Shown here in pieces: positions 24,263-32,798 of a stretch of 64,000 nucleotides of DNA. Below the pieces are notes generated by a model. It ran no database searches, had not been told where the DNA came from, and saw only the letters and a program-made list of their open reading frames with translations. How positions within the stretch are numbered: position 1 is the first letter of the stretch; every line of letters begins with the position of its first letter. Origin of the DNA: SXOA01 sp046153945 (GTDB taxonomy: Bacteria > Planctomycetota > Planctomycetia > Pirellulales > Pirellulaceae); the NCBI GenBank assembly GCA_046153945.1, contig JBJXFF010000172.1, positions 12,891 through 76,890 on the forward strand, read 5' to 3'. The position numbers were made by a program, and so were the translations under genes.

Positions 24263-25369
24263 TTAACGGATCGAAACCGAGGCGGTATTCAAAGTCCGTT
24301 CCATGACCCCCATCGTGCGCTGTACTCCAACAACGTTGCCCACCATTTCCGGGACTACTCGGAATCCAAATTTACCCTCGTAAAATCGCGTATGAATTGG
24401 CAGGCACTCCAAGAACAACCTCTCTACCCCGCGATCTTGGGCGGCTTGAATCGCAAACTGCACCAATCTCTCCGAAAGTCCTGCTCCTCGAAAACGCGAT
24501 GAGACAATCACCCGGCTGAGTTCGCCGCAAACAACATCCTCTTTAAGAATTTCCGTCAAAACGGAGTTTGAGGCGTGTTGGGATTCAAAGACGGGCAACT
24601 GCAAAGCGAGGGCGCTATGAATGCGGTTGGTGATCACGGGATCATGTTTAACCAACAACTCCAGATTGGTCAGCAAATAACTAGTTGCGGGACGATTTGT
24701 TATTATGCGAGCTGTTCCCGCGAGACTAAGAGCTTGTTTGCTTTCCACAAACACTCCAAAATGCAGCGCTCGCAAGTCTGAGTTGTCAATCTCCAGGCCA
24801 GATTCGCACCTCTCAACGGGGCTTTCTAAGTAGCCCATCACGCTGTAAACCTCATGCCGCAGGCGAAAGTAGAGATTTAATTCCTGCAAGTTAGTAAGCA
24901 TTTTCAGCTTGACTCGTTGAGGATGAATCTCCAGTTTTTCCTGAGGGGGGGATAAATAAACCAGCTTGAAAATTGCCTTTTCTAAGGCGTATTTGATCGC
25001 AGCTTCCGTGAAGGGTACCCGCAAGACCCGGTCGATATCCAGGATTTTTTCTACATCGTTTACCAAGGCAATGGAAACAGCATGGGCCGAGTCCGCGATC
25101 AACTCCTTTACCCATAAAACAGGTTCATAGGACTCTGAAATGTCAAAAGAAGGTTGGACAATAACATCGGATATTACGACATGGCGTATCTGTGAACGCG
25201 CCCCGCTTTCGACTCGAGCGATTACCTCTTCTTCTTTGAGCCCCGGAATAATCTCCAAAACCAGCTTGGGAAATGATCGTCGCAAGGCGGGCAAGAGAGC
25301 TCCCAGCCCTTGTTCCAAGCCAGACAATGCTCGCTCGTCACGAACGAGGGGGATGATATGGATTTTCAT
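24263..25369 (-). CDS. GNAT-fold acyltransferase, N-acyl amino acid synthase-like
   Basis: A 368-residue protein. The first 135 residues resemble a receiver-like alpha/beta domain (KIHIIPLVRDERALSGLEQG, VVISDVIVQPSFDI) without a clear phosphorylation pocket. From about 155 it has NLYFRLRHEVYSVMGYLE and later GELSRVIVSSRFRGAGLSER with LVQFAIQAAQDRGVERLFLE, ending FYEGKFGFRVVP. The RLRxEVY start and RxxGxG acetyl-CoA loop match the GNAT fold of N-acyl amino acid synthases (FeeM) and autoinducer synthases. It probably joins an acyl group to an amino compound. It is the first gene of an operon with the PAS-methyltransferase. Confidence 0.7.
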   Translation of the reverse strand: MKIHIIPLVRDERALSGLEQGLGALLPALRRSFPKLVLEIIPGLKEEEVIARVESGARSQIRHVVISDVIVQPSFDISESYEPVLWVKELIADSAHAVSIALVNDVEKILDIDRVLRVPFTEAAIKYALEKAIFKLVYLSPPQEKLEIHPQRVKLKMLTNLQELNLYFRLRHEVYSVMGYLESPVERCESGLEIDNSDLRALHFGVFVESKQALSLAGTARIITNRPATSYLLTNLELLVKHDPVITNRIHSALALQLPVFESQHASNSVLTEILKEDVVCGELSRVIVSSRFRGAGLSERLVQFAIQAAQDRGVERLFLECLPIHTRFYEGKFGFRVVPEMVGNVVGVQRTMGVMERTLNTASVSIR

Positions 25370-25687
25370 GAGAATTTAGCGAATAAATGGACTTGCCACG
25401 CCATCTAGAGGGAGATTAAACCACTCTCTGTCGGGGGCGATGATATCACCCCCCCTTTGGAAAAGCAAGAATCTCTTAAGATTTGCCAGTAGAGTGGGAT
25501 ACTGCCCGCAAATTTTTGCCTCGGCGGCGTTACTTTGCGGTATCGGGACCCACGCATGGGCAGCATACCCTTGCCAGAATGGACCGTGTTTTCACAGTTA
25601 CTGGAACCGACGCTTCGCGCAGGACCAAAGTAGCGGAATGACAAAGATGAACGTCGCCGATTCGCGCCCCTAGGAAGTCTTTTCGGG
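25370..25687. other. Intergenic space without a gene
   Basis: These 318 bases lie between the start of the acyltransferase operon and the end of a DUF1501 gene, both on the minus strand. They should hold the operon's promoter. I see a short AGAGGGAGATTAAACCACTC stretch with CTCTC/GAGAG self-pairing, but no clear -35/-10 pair, hairpin family or small gene. Confidence 0.5.
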
Positions 25688-27073
25688 CTAAAACAGCTCC
25701 TCAATCACCTTGCCCGAGTGGGCCATGAAGACCGGCCGGTTTTGCGGCGTGTAGAGCGGTTTGCCGCGGTCGATGCCGAGTTTGGCGTAGATGCTGGCGG
25801 CAACGTCGTCGGGGAGGTAGGGGCGGTCGAGGACGTAGCCCCCTTCCTTGTCGGTGCGGCCGACGAGTTGGCCGCCGGGGACTCCCGCGCCGGCGAAGGC
25901 GTGAGAGTAGCCGTGGGCCCAGTGGTCGCGCCCCTGGAATTTGTTGAGCCGCGGCGTGCGGCCGAACTCGGTGGCGAAGATGACGAGGGTTTCGGCGAGA
26001 AGCCCCCGCTGGTCCATGTCTTCGATGAGTGCCGCGAAGCCTTGGTCGGTGCTCCCCATCATCTGCCACGAGCCAATGCCGTAGCGTCCTTCGCCGCCGG
26101 CTTTGTCGCGGACGGTGCCGCAGGAGCCGCTGGTGTAGATCAGGTCGTGGTGGTCCCAGTTCATGTTGAAGCCGCCGGGGGATTGCGGCGTTTCCGGCTC
26201 ACGGACATCAACGGTGACGAACCGCACCCCTCGCTCGATGAGCCGCCGGCCGAGCAAATAGCATTGGCCCCGATGCCCACGGCCATATTGATCGCGAATC
26301 GCATCGGGTTCTTCGGATAGCTGAAAGGCGCTGCGAGTGGCGCTGTTCGTCAGCATGTCCACCGTCTTTTCTCGTAGCGACTGCATTCCCTCCAGCCGTC
26401 GGCCAGCGCCGGTTGCCACGCCGATGTTCAAATTGCTCAGCAAGTCGCGCCGATCCAAGAAACGCCGCTGGTCGATGCCGGCGAGCAGGCCAAGATTAGG
26501 AACTTGCCACTTGGGGTCCGCCAGATTTCCTTCGGTCTTGAAAACCTTCGTTTCCGGCGGCAGGAAACCCTGGCGGGTCATGGCGGATTGTTCGTGATTC
26601 CCCGGCACCATGATGTAGGGGGGCAAATAATTGCACGAGGAGCCGAGTCGATGCGAAACGACGCCGCCGATGTCCGGCATCTCAATCGGTCCGCCGGGGA
26701 CTTCGCCGGAGAGTGCGTACTGCGTCCCATCCGGATGGCCGTTGACGCCCCCGTCCTTGTGATACATCGAACGGACGACCGTCAGCTTGTCCGCCACGCG
26801 GGCCGTCTTGGCCAACAGGGAGGTGAACTGCATCCCCGGCACTTTGGTGGAGATCACTCCATGCGGGCTACGATGATCGACGGGAATTTCCGGCTTGGGG
26901 TCCCACGTATCGATGTGGGACAGGCCCCCTTGCTCATAAATGAGGAGCACGCTTTTGGCCTTGGCCAGCTTCGTTTCGGAACTGTTGCTCCCCAGGGAAC
27001 TTCCCGCCCAAAGGGAAAGACCGCCGGCCATTCCAAGGCCCAGAAAGCTACGGCGCTGCAAGAGTTGACTCAT
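25688..27073 (-). CDS. Tat-exported DUF1501 protein
   Basis: A 461-residue DUF1501 protein, a sulfatase/alkaline-phosphatase-like family strongly expanded in planctomycetes and of unknown function. The Tat-like signal is QRRSFLGLGMAGGLSLWAGS. Family features are LLIYEQGGLSHIDTWDPKPE, GMQFTSLLAKTARVADKLTV, the VNGHPDGTQYALSGE segment, and ETLVIFATEFGRTPRLNKFQ with GRDHWAHGYSHAFAGAGVPG. It probably works in the periplasm; in planctomycetes it is often next to DUF1549/DUF1553 cytochrome genes, but none are here. ATG 27073 is chosen because it leads directly into the signal. Confidence 0.92.
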   Translation of the reverse strand: MSQLLQRRSFLGLGMAGGLSLWAGSSLGSNSSETKLAKAKSVLLIYEQGGLSHIDTWDPKPEIPVDHRSPHGVISTKVPGMQFTSLLAKTARVADKLTVVRSMYHKDGGVNGHPDGTQYALSGEVPGGPIEMPDIGGVVSHRLGSSCNYLPPYIMVPGNHEQSAMTRQGFLPPETKVFKTEGNLADPKWQVPNLGLLAGIDQRRFLDRRDLLSNLNIGVATGAGRRLEGMQSLREKTVDMLTNSATRSAFQLSEEPDAIRDQYGRGHRGQCYLLGRRLIERGVRFVTVDVREPETPQSPGGFNMNWDHHDLIYTSGSCGTVRDKAGGEGRYGIGSWQMMGSTDQGFAALIEDMDQRGLLAETLVIFATEFGRTPRLNKFQGRDHWAHGYSHAFAGAGVPGGQLVGRTDKEGGYVLDRPYLPDDVAASIYAKLGIDRGKPLYTPQNRPVFMAHSGKVIEELF

Positions 27074-27216
27074 CGGCGAGATTTCGGCAGGTGGGATAAT
27101 TCGGCAGGTAAAGCCATTGTCGCCCACGGCCCGGCACGCGGCAAGCACAAATCCCGCTCCTTGCGCCCCCGCGGCTCATTTGTTACAACGGAGGCTCCCC
27201 TTTCCCGCAGCCGCTC

Positions 27217-27789
27217 ATGCCTGAAGTCTGGTTACGTCCGAACCGCCGAGCGCTCCTCCTCGGGATGATTCTCCCTGCCGTGGCGGTGCTGGCGGGGGCG
27301 TGGGGAGTGGCGATTGCCTTAATCACTCAGGCCTCCTTCTGGTGGATGCTGCCGGGAGGAGCCATCGCTCTGGCCGGCATCTATCTGATTGGTTCCCTGG
27401 GACATTCTCTTTCGCTGCCGCGAGTGGCCTATGAGCCGGGAGAACTGCTCGTCTTTCTCGACAGCCCGGAACCGGTGCGGGTGCCGATTGAAGTGGTCGA
27501 GGTCTTCTTCGTCGGCCAGGGGGCCAGCAACTTGCCGCCGGTGAAAGGGAAAGAGCCGGAAACTACGAACATCATCGTGCGGCTGGCGGAATCGGCTCCG
27601 GACTGGAAACACCGGGACGTGAATCCGCGGTTTGCCCACTGGTGCGAAGGGTACATCACCCTCCGCGGCGCCTGGTGCGAGCCAATTGGAGAAACGGCGC
27701 TGCGGCATCTGAACAAGCGGCTGGTGGAAGTACAGCGTGAACGGAAGCAGCAGACGGCAACAGCGACCCAGCCGGAGAATTCTCCATGA
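27217..27789 (+). CDS. Two-helix membrane protein upstream of mfnB
   Basis: A 190-residue protein with two N-terminal membrane segments (RALLLGMILPAVAVLAGAWG and WWMLPGGAIALAGIYLIGSL) and a soluble beta-rich part, VAYEPGELLVFLDSPEPVRV. No family is recognised. Its stop overlaps the start of the mfnB-like gene by four bases (ATGA), so the two are translationally coupled; a role in the same process is possible but not shown. The start has no close competitor, and the sequence upstream is the divergent promoter region with the DUF1501 gene. Confidence 0.65.
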   Translation: MPEVWLRPNRRALLLGMILPAVAVLAGAWGVAIALITQASFWWMLPGGAIALAGIYLIGSLGHSLSLPRVAYEPGELLVFLDSPEPVRVPIEVVEVFFVGQGASNLPPVKGKEPETTNIIVRLAESAPDWKHRDVNPRFAHWCEGYITLRGAWCEPIGETALRHLNKRLVEVQRERKQQTATATQPENSP

Positions 27790-28535
27790 CCGGCCTCTTG
27801 GTAAGCGTTCGCGACGCTCTAGAAGCTCAAGCCGCCCTCCGTGGTGGCGCAACGCTAATTGACGTGAAGGAACCGCTGCACGGCTCGCTCGGCGCGGCGA
27901 CTCCGGAAGCCTGGCGAGAAATTCGCCTCGCGGTTCCTGCCGAGATACCATGCAGCGCCGCCTTGGGGGAACTCAAGGACGTCACTCCCGAGCAAGTTGC
28001 CAAGTGGCGGAGCAGCCTCGCCGGTTATCAATTCGCCAAGCTCGGCCACTCTTCCTGCACGCAAACTCCCGACTGGAAAGCTCGCTGGCAGACGGTACTC
28101 CAGGCACTGCCGCCGGAGACCGGCCGCGTAGCCGTCATCTACGCCGACTGGCAATCCGCCGGCGCTCCTTCGCCCGAAGAAGTCCTGCAAGCTGCGAGCG
28201 AGAGTTCTTGTTCCGCGCTCCTCGTCGACACATTTGACAAATCTCGCGGCTCAGTGACCGCTCATCTTTCGGAAATAGAATTGTCCGAAATACTCGCGGC
28301 TGCTCGAGCCGCAGGGCTCACCACGGTCCTCGCTGGCTCTCTCACCTTGGCGCTCGTCCAGGAGTTACTTCCGCTCGCGCCTGATTTTGTCGCGGTTCGC
28401 GGGGCCGTTTGCCGCGCGGGGCGAGCGGGGACGGTGGAGGAATCTCTGGTGAATGACTTCGCAAAAATGCTGTTGTCAACTAGGGACGGGGCAAATCAAT
28501 TTTCAACCCCCGCCAAAGCGCCCTGCGCTGCTTGA
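27786..28535 (+). CDS. mfnB: (5-formylfuran-3-yl)methyl phosphate synthase-like protein
   Basis: A 249-residue protein of the DUF556 family. In methanogens MfnB condenses two glyceraldehyde 3-phosphate molecules to the furan precursor of methanofuran. The fold is a TIM barrel with Schiff-base lysine K28 in LIDVKEPLHGSLG and the second catalytic lysine K85 in FAKLGHS; AGSLTLALVQELL and FVAVRGAVCRAG lie near the phosphate site. Planctomycetes carry methanopterin and methanofuran-type C1 genes, so the role is plausible: making the formyl carrier for formaldehyde oxidation. It overlaps the upstream membrane protein gene by four bases. The other C1 genes are not in the window. Confidence 0.8.
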   Translation: MTGLLVSVRDALEAQAALRGGATLIDVKEPLHGSLGAATPEAWREIRLAVPAEIPCSAALGELKDVTPEQVAKWRSSLAGYQFAKLGHSSCTQTPDWKARWQTVLQALPPETGRVAVIYADWQSAGAPSPEEVLQAASESSCSALLVDTFDKSRGSVTAHLSEIELSEILAAARAAGLTTVLAGSLTLALVQELLPLAPDFVAVRGAVCRAGRAGTVEESLVNDFAKMLLSTRDGANQFSTPAKAPCAA

Positions 28536-28664
28536 CGACGCCCTCTGGCATTTTGATACTGACCTCTCCGCATTCAGAAGTCCCGGTCTGGGACCTCTGA
28601 CGCGGATTGTCAGTTCGCGCGTTTTCTCGCCCCGTTCCATCCTTCATCCTTCAGGAGATCATTC

Positions 28665-28868
28665 GTGCCGCGCTCCCTACTTGAAGCGATCAGACTAGGA
28701 AATTGGGAATACGAACCCGCCGGCCAGGATGCCACAGAATTGCCCCCCACCGTCGCCATGCCCGGTTCCAAGGAGAAGCTCGCCATCCTCGCGGAGCGGC
28801 TGCAACTTGGCCTCCCCCTCTGGAGCGAATCCGACCGCCGCACTTATAACGACGAGGAGAAAGAATAG
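28665..28868 (+). CDS. Conserved small protein
   Basis: A 67-residue protein that starts at GTG 28665, eight bases behind a strong AGGAG. It begins MPRSLLEAIRLGNWEYEP and continues ATELPPTVAMPGSKEKLAIL, ending LGLPLWSESDRRTYNDEE. I recall this kind of short acidic protein from other planctomycetes but know no function. The ribosome-binding site and the gap of 23 bases to the next gene support a real gene, probably transcribed together with it. Confidence 0.65.
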   Translation: MPRSLLEAIRLGNWEYEPAGQDATELPPTVAMPGSKEKLAILAERLQLGLPLWSESDRRTYNDEEKE

Positions 28869-28891
28869 TTACTTCCCTCCTCGGAGATGTC

Positions 28892-29203
28892 ATGCCTGCT
28901 TTCGCCACCTCGGTTACCCACACGCTCGGAATCGCTGCCGCGACGGAGCGGCTGAAGACGTTTTTGGAGGACGTCCGCCGCGATCATGGAGACAAGCTGA
29001 CGGATGCCCGCGGGGAGTGGCAGGGGAACACCCTGCACTTCAGCTTCAGCATTTATGGGATGGGAATCCAAGGAACGATGGTAGTGAGCGACAGTGGCGT
29101 GAACGTAAACGGCAAATTGCCCCTGGCCGCGGCGTTTTTTCGCGGGCAGGTGGAAAAGTCGATTCGAGATGAGCTGGTGAAGGAACTCTCCAAGCCGGCT
29201 TGA
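28892..29203 (+). CDS. Polyhydroxyalkanoic acid system family protein
   Basis: A 103-residue protein of the polyhydroxyalkanoic acid system family (often called PHA_gran_rgn). It reads SVTHTLGIAAATERLKTFLE, then GEWQGNTLHFSFSIYGMGIQ, VSDSGVNVNGKLPLAAAFFR and a C-terminal helix. Members occur near polyester granule genes, but their precise function is unknown, and no phaC or phasin gene is visible here. It is probably cytoplasmic, with no signal or membrane helix. The ATG at 28892 follows GGAGATGTC. Confidence 0.75.
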   Translation: MPAFATSVTHTLGIAAATERLKTFLEDVRRDHGDKLTDARGEWQGNTLHFSFSIYGMGIQGTMVVSDSGVNVNGKLPLAAAFFRGQVEKSIRDELVKELSKPA

Positions 29204-29226
29204 GTGGCTGCTGTCCAAGGAGCCAC

Positions 29227-29256
29227 CACGCCCACGCAGAGCCGTGGGCGTGGCAC
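29227..29256. repeat. 30-base hairpin, CACGCCCACG family
   Basis: A copy identical in its stem to the one at 19711-19740: CACGCCCACG, loop CAGAGC, CGTGGGCGTG. It lies between convergent genes and could act as a terminator for both. Confidence 0.85.
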
Positions 29257-29266
29257 CCAGTTGCCG

Positions 29267-30370
29267 CTATTTCCGTTTTGCCAGCATTCGCTGGGCTTCC
29301 TTGGCGGCGATTTGCAGCTTGCTCCGATCGGTCTTGATGGCGGCCAGATCGGAATCGATGATTTTTTGCAAGGCTTCCTGCAAAGTGGTGAGGTCCGCGC
29401 TCGGATTCTTCTGGGCCAGGATGACCGTCGTTTGAATGCCGTTGCGGAGGACAATGACCCGCTTGTTGTCCTTGTCGCGCTCGCCCCGTTCATCTTTCGC
29501 CGCCAGCGGATTGTCGGTTTGCAGCATTTCCTTCAGGACCGGAATGCAGCGAACATCGCCCCTGCGGGCCAGGCCGGTGGCGGCGTTGTAGCGGGCGTTC
29601 GGATAGGTCTCGAACGTCAACATGGTTGCCAGACGCTCTTCCGCTTCCGGCCCGCCGAGGACTCCGAGCGTATAGGCGGCCACGGCCCGGACTTCGCCAC
29701 GCGGCTTATAGAAGGATTCGCCGTCTTTGGAACTGGCGGGGGCGGGGGGCGGGGACTCGTCATCCGCTACGCGGGAAGCGGCGAGCACGGTGGCGAGCAG
29801 GTCTTTTTCATCCCGTATCTCTTCCGGTCCCACATTTTTCGCCAGCGTGGTGATTGCTTCCAGGGCGCTGAGCTGCACGTTGGCGTTCTCAGTCGTGGAA
29901 TCCTGCACGCACCGAATCAGCACCGGCACCCCGTCGGGAATATGGAACGAGCCGACGGCTCGGCAGAGGAACATTCGCCGCTTCAGCCGGACTTCGTCCG
30001 GTTTCTCCTTGGTCTTGAGGTCCAGGTCCGCTTCGAGGAGGCTGATTAGTTCTTTCAGCAGTTCGGGGTCGCTGCGGAGCTTGTCAAATTGCGGGTCGGG
30101 GCTGCGGAGCTGCTCCGCCAGTTCATAGGCCCGCTGCCCGAAGCTGTCATCTCGCTTGCGGAGCTGGGTGATAATCGTCTTGGGGTCATCCTGCCCCATG
30201 TGGGCCAGCCAGGAGAACATCAGCCAGACCATCACCACCATCGTGACAATCACCAGCGGAATCAGAAAAAGCTGCAGGATGAAGCTCCCGGTGGGGGCTT
30301 CCACCGGCGGCAGCGAGCGACTGGGAGGGTCTTCCTCGGCAGGGGGTTTGGGAGAATCGACAGCGGACAT
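29267..30370 (-). CDS. Membrane-anchored HEAT-repeat protein
   Basis: A 367-residue protein with a Pro-rich N-terminus, one strong membrane helix (about 30-52, FILQLFLIPLVIVTMVVMVW) and a helical soluble part. The latter has HEAT-like repeats, for example VPVLIRCVQD with LSALEAITTLAKNV, and AVAAYTLGVLGGPEAEERLA with ARYNAATGLARRGDVRCIPV. The last 60 residues form one long helix. No catalytic motif is seen; a scaffold role at the membrane is likely. It is convergent with the PHA-system gene. Confidence 0.75.
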   Translation of the reverse strand: MSAVDSPKPPAEEDPPSRSLPPVEAPTGSFILQLFLIPLVIVTMVVMVWLMFSWLAHMGQDDPKTIITQLRKRDDSFGQRAYELAEQLRSPDPQFDKLRSDPELLKELISLLEADLDLKTKEKPDEVRLKRRMFLCRAVGSFHIPDGVPVLIRCVQDSTTENANVQLSALEAITTLAKNVGPEEIRDEKDLLATVLAASRVADDESPPPAPASSKDGESFYKPRGEVRAVAAYTLGVLGGPEAEERLATMLTFETYPNARYNAATGLARRGDVRCIPVLKEMLQTDNPLAAKDERGERDKDNKRVIVLRNGIQTTVILAQKNPSADLTTLQEALQKIIDSDLAAIKTDRSKLQIAAKEAQRMLAKRK

Positions 30371-30471
30371 AAAGAGCGTTTCCGGAGGGCCAAACTTCAG
30401 TGTAGGCAGGGGGAGAGGGGCGTCAACCCGCTTGGGCCTGCTCTACTGCATACTGCTACTTCGGCAAACGC

Positions 30472-31581
30472 TTACGGCTTACCGGCTTCCAGCCAGGAGA
30501 ATGGAAATCGAGCCAGCGTGATTTCCTCGTAGGGCTTCTTCTCGCCCCGTTCGTAGAGGCACGCGATGGTATCGTCCGGCAACACGGCGAGACAGGAATA
30601 AGCCGCTGGGCCGGCATGCAGGAGCCGGGCAGCGGGCCAGGAGGTTCCGCCATCCCGGCTGAGGCGGACGGTCAGTTTCTCTCGGCGGGTGCTGGCGGGA
30701 TTGGAGAAGAGGAGCAGCGGCTGCGTGCCGGGATAGCGGAGGAGGCTGGCCTGGCAGACCGGCTCGATGAGTGCTTTGTCTTCGACCGGTTTGGAGAACG
30801 TGAGGCCGCCGTCGGTGCTTTTGGCAATCATGCGGAGTTTGTTGGCTTCGTAGCTTCGCATGTTGAGAAGGAGCGTCCCATCTGGCAATTCGGCGATTTG
30901 CGATTCATTGCAATTCGGCCCGACCACGCCCCCCAGCTTCCACGTTGCTCCTTTGTCGTCGCTATAAATCACATGCGACTGCCGGGCCTTGCTGCCTAGC
31001 ACTTTGTTGTCGCAAGGAATCACCAGCCGTCCTGATTTGGTCTGAATGCCGACCCCAGGCCCTGTGGCATACCAGGTCCAGTCCGGCCGCTTAAGGTTTT
31101 TGGTGATCTCCACCGGCTTGTCCCAGGTCACGCCATCATCGCTGCTTTTGGAGATCCAGACGGTGCGGGAGCCTTTGCTTTTTCCTTCCACAATGGCCGC
31201 TTCCTTGTCTTCACCCAGGTTGTGCGTCAGGAGCAGCCAAATGACGCCGCTTTCCTGCTCCACGACGGGGCACGGATTGCCGCACGTGTTCGGGCCATCG
31301 TCCCAGACGACCTGCATCGGCTGCCAGGATTTGCCGCCGTCCGCGCTGCGGCGGAGAACCAGATCGATGTCTCCCGCGTCGCTCGTCCCTTTCTTCCGCC
31401 CTTCGCAGAAGGCGAGGAGCGTGCCGTTTTTTGTCACGATGAGGGACGGAATGCGGTAGGTGTGATAGCCGCCTTCGCCTGCTACATATACCGGGCTTTG
31501 CACCAGCGGCTCATCGGCGGCTGTGACGCAATTGGAAAGTGCGGCCAAAGCGACCAGCAGCAGAAGCAACGAGCGGGTCAT
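30472..31581 (-). CDS. Exported sialidase-family protein (BNR repeats)
   Basis: A 369-residue six-bladed beta-propeller of the sialidase family. A signal peptide (to about residue 21) is followed by the YRIPSL motif with the first arginine of the sialidase triad and several Asp-boxes: SADGGKSWQP, SSDDGVTWDK, SDDKGATWKL, STDGGLTFSK and SRDGGTSWPA. It probably cleaves terminal sialic acid or related residues from glycans outside the cytoplasm (GH33-like). A glutamate in NCNESQIAELPDG and the later RYP/RREKL arginines fit the active site. It lies in tandem with the HtrA-like genes but has a hairpin repeat between. Confidence 0.88.
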   Translation of the reverse strand: MTRSLLLLLVALAALSNCVTAADEPLVQSPVYVAGEGGYHTYRIPSLIVTKNGTLLAFCEGRKKGTSDAGDIDLVLRRSADGGKSWQPMQVVWDDGPNTCGNPCPVVEQESGVIWLLLTHNLGEDKEAAIVEGKSKGSRTVWISKSSDDGVTWDKPVEITKNLKRPDWTWYATGPGVGIQTKSGRLVIPCDNKVLGSKARQSHVIYSDDKGATWKLGGVVGPNCNESQIAELPDGTLLLNMRSYEANKLRMIAKSTDGGLTFSKPVEDKALIEPVCQASLLRYPGTQPLLLFSNPASTRREKLTVRLSRDGGTSWPAARLLHAGPAAYSCLAVLPDDTIACLYERGEKKPYEEITLARFPFSWLEAGKP

Positions 31582-31590
31582 TTATTCCTC

Positions 31591-31655
31591 GTTGGAACTC
31601 TGCCTTCAGACGTTAGTCCACGCCAAGTCAAGCCGCCTGAAGTCGGGACTCCAAC
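31591..31655. repeat. Imperfect hairpin repeat, GGAGTCCCG family
   Basis: GTTGGAACTCTGCCTTCAGA at 31591-31610 pairs imperfectly with GCCTGAAGTCGGGACTCCAA within 31635-31655. It is related to the perfect copy at 823-877 and sits between the sialidase start and the end of the degenerate HtrA gene. Confidence 0.7.
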
Positions 31656-31661
31656 GGCAAA

Positions 31662-32738
31662 CTACTGAACCTTCTTTTCCTGCTCCGCGGTCGGGACAAC
31701 CGCTTTGTCGGCGACCTTTTCGGCAGCAGGCATGGGAGAGAGCTTGCCCGAGATCAAATCGGCCAGGACGCTCTTCACCGTGGCGGCGGGAAGGGCGTAG
31801 CTTTCCACGCGGCCGGCGCGGGCGATGTTGATGCCGATCACCTTGCCCTCGAGGTCCACTATCGGGCCGCCGCATTCGAACGGACGCAGGACCGTGTCAT
31901 GCTGGATCGCCAAGGGGAAGCCGGCCCGGCGGTCGCTGAGTGCGCCACCCAGGCTGTTCTGGAATTCGGCCCGGTCTGGCTGACCCCGGTCGTTATGAGC
32001 GATTTGGGACATGCTCATCAGCGTGACTTTGACGGCGAGTTCTTCTTCGCCCCGTTTGATGCTCAGTTCCACGGTTTCGCCGGGCTGATAGGCGTGAATG
32101 GTTTCGACCAACTGTTTGCGGCCTTTCACTTCCTTGCCGTTGACCTTCAGGATGATGTCCTTGGCGAGAAGGCCAGCCTTCTCCGCGGCGCTGCCGCGGC
32201 TGATTGAGGCGATGCGGGCAACGGTTTCATCTTCGTCCGGCATGACACCCATGTATCCCGAAGGGGCCGCAATCTTGCGGGCCATCACGCTGACCACGCC
32301 TATCGCCACGGGGTCTTTGTGCAACCCGGGGGTCGCCAGCCAACTGCCGACGGGAAGAGCATCTACTTCGCTCCAGGTGACGACCGGCAGATCCTTGGCA
32401 TCCACCTTCAGCATCGCCAGGTCCATCCCCGGCTCACGTCCGACAAGCTGGGCCTCCAGCTTGCGGCCGTCCTGAAACTGGATTTCAATCTTTCCCTTGA
32501 GTTCGCTGGCCTTGGTGAGAATAAAGCCGTTGGCGTCGACAATCGCGCCGAGGGCGGCTTTCTGGCCGTCGCACATGACTTGCACGGTGCTTTTGGACGA
32601 GACACTGACTACGTCGCGGAACGCGGCGAGCACCCGGTTGTGAGAACGGTCGGCCTGAGCGGCCGCAGTTCCAACCGTGGAGAGGAGAGCGGCAAACACA
32701 GAGAGCACCAAACCAAGTCGCATTTTCTTCACAGCCAT
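31662..32738 (-). CDS. Degenerate HtrA-like protein with PDZ inside the protease fold
   Basis: A 358-residue exported protein related to HtrA proteases but lacking their triad. Where HtrA has T-A-A-H-V it reads FILTKASEL (no histidine); the aspartate region DLAMLKVDAKDLP remains; where HtrA has GNSGGP it reads FECGGPIVDLEGKVIGINIA, with the serine changed to cysteine. A PDZ domain (GYMGVMPDEDETVARIASIS, AEKAGLLAKDIILKVNGKEV) lies between the two barrel halves instead of at the end. It is probably a non-proteolytic regulator or chaperone. It lies 60 bases behind an intact HtrA gene. ATG 32738 is chosen; another ATG at 32723 is possible. Confidence 0.8.
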   Translation of the reverse strand: MAVKKMRLGLVLSVFAALLSTVGTAAAQADRSHNRVLAAFRDVVSVSSKSTVQVMCDGQKAALGAIVDANGFILTKASELKGKIEIQFQDGRKLEAQLVGREPGMDLAMLKVDAKDLPVVTWSEVDALPVGSWLATPGLHKDPVAIGVVSVMARKIAAPSGYMGVMPDEDETVARIASISRGSAAEKAGLLAKDIILKVNGKEVKGRKQLVETIHAYQPGETVELSIKRGEEELAVKVTLMSMSQIAHNDRGQPDRAEFQNSLGGALSDRRAGFPLAIQHDTVLRPFECGGPIVDLEGKVIGINIARAGRVESYALPAATVKSVLADLISGKLSPMPAAEKVADKAVVPTAEQEKKVQ

Positions 32739-32798
32739 CGCTCCTTGTTTCAAAGGCAGGTCACCGGCTTCTCGAATTCTAACCAATCCGGCGGGCGT

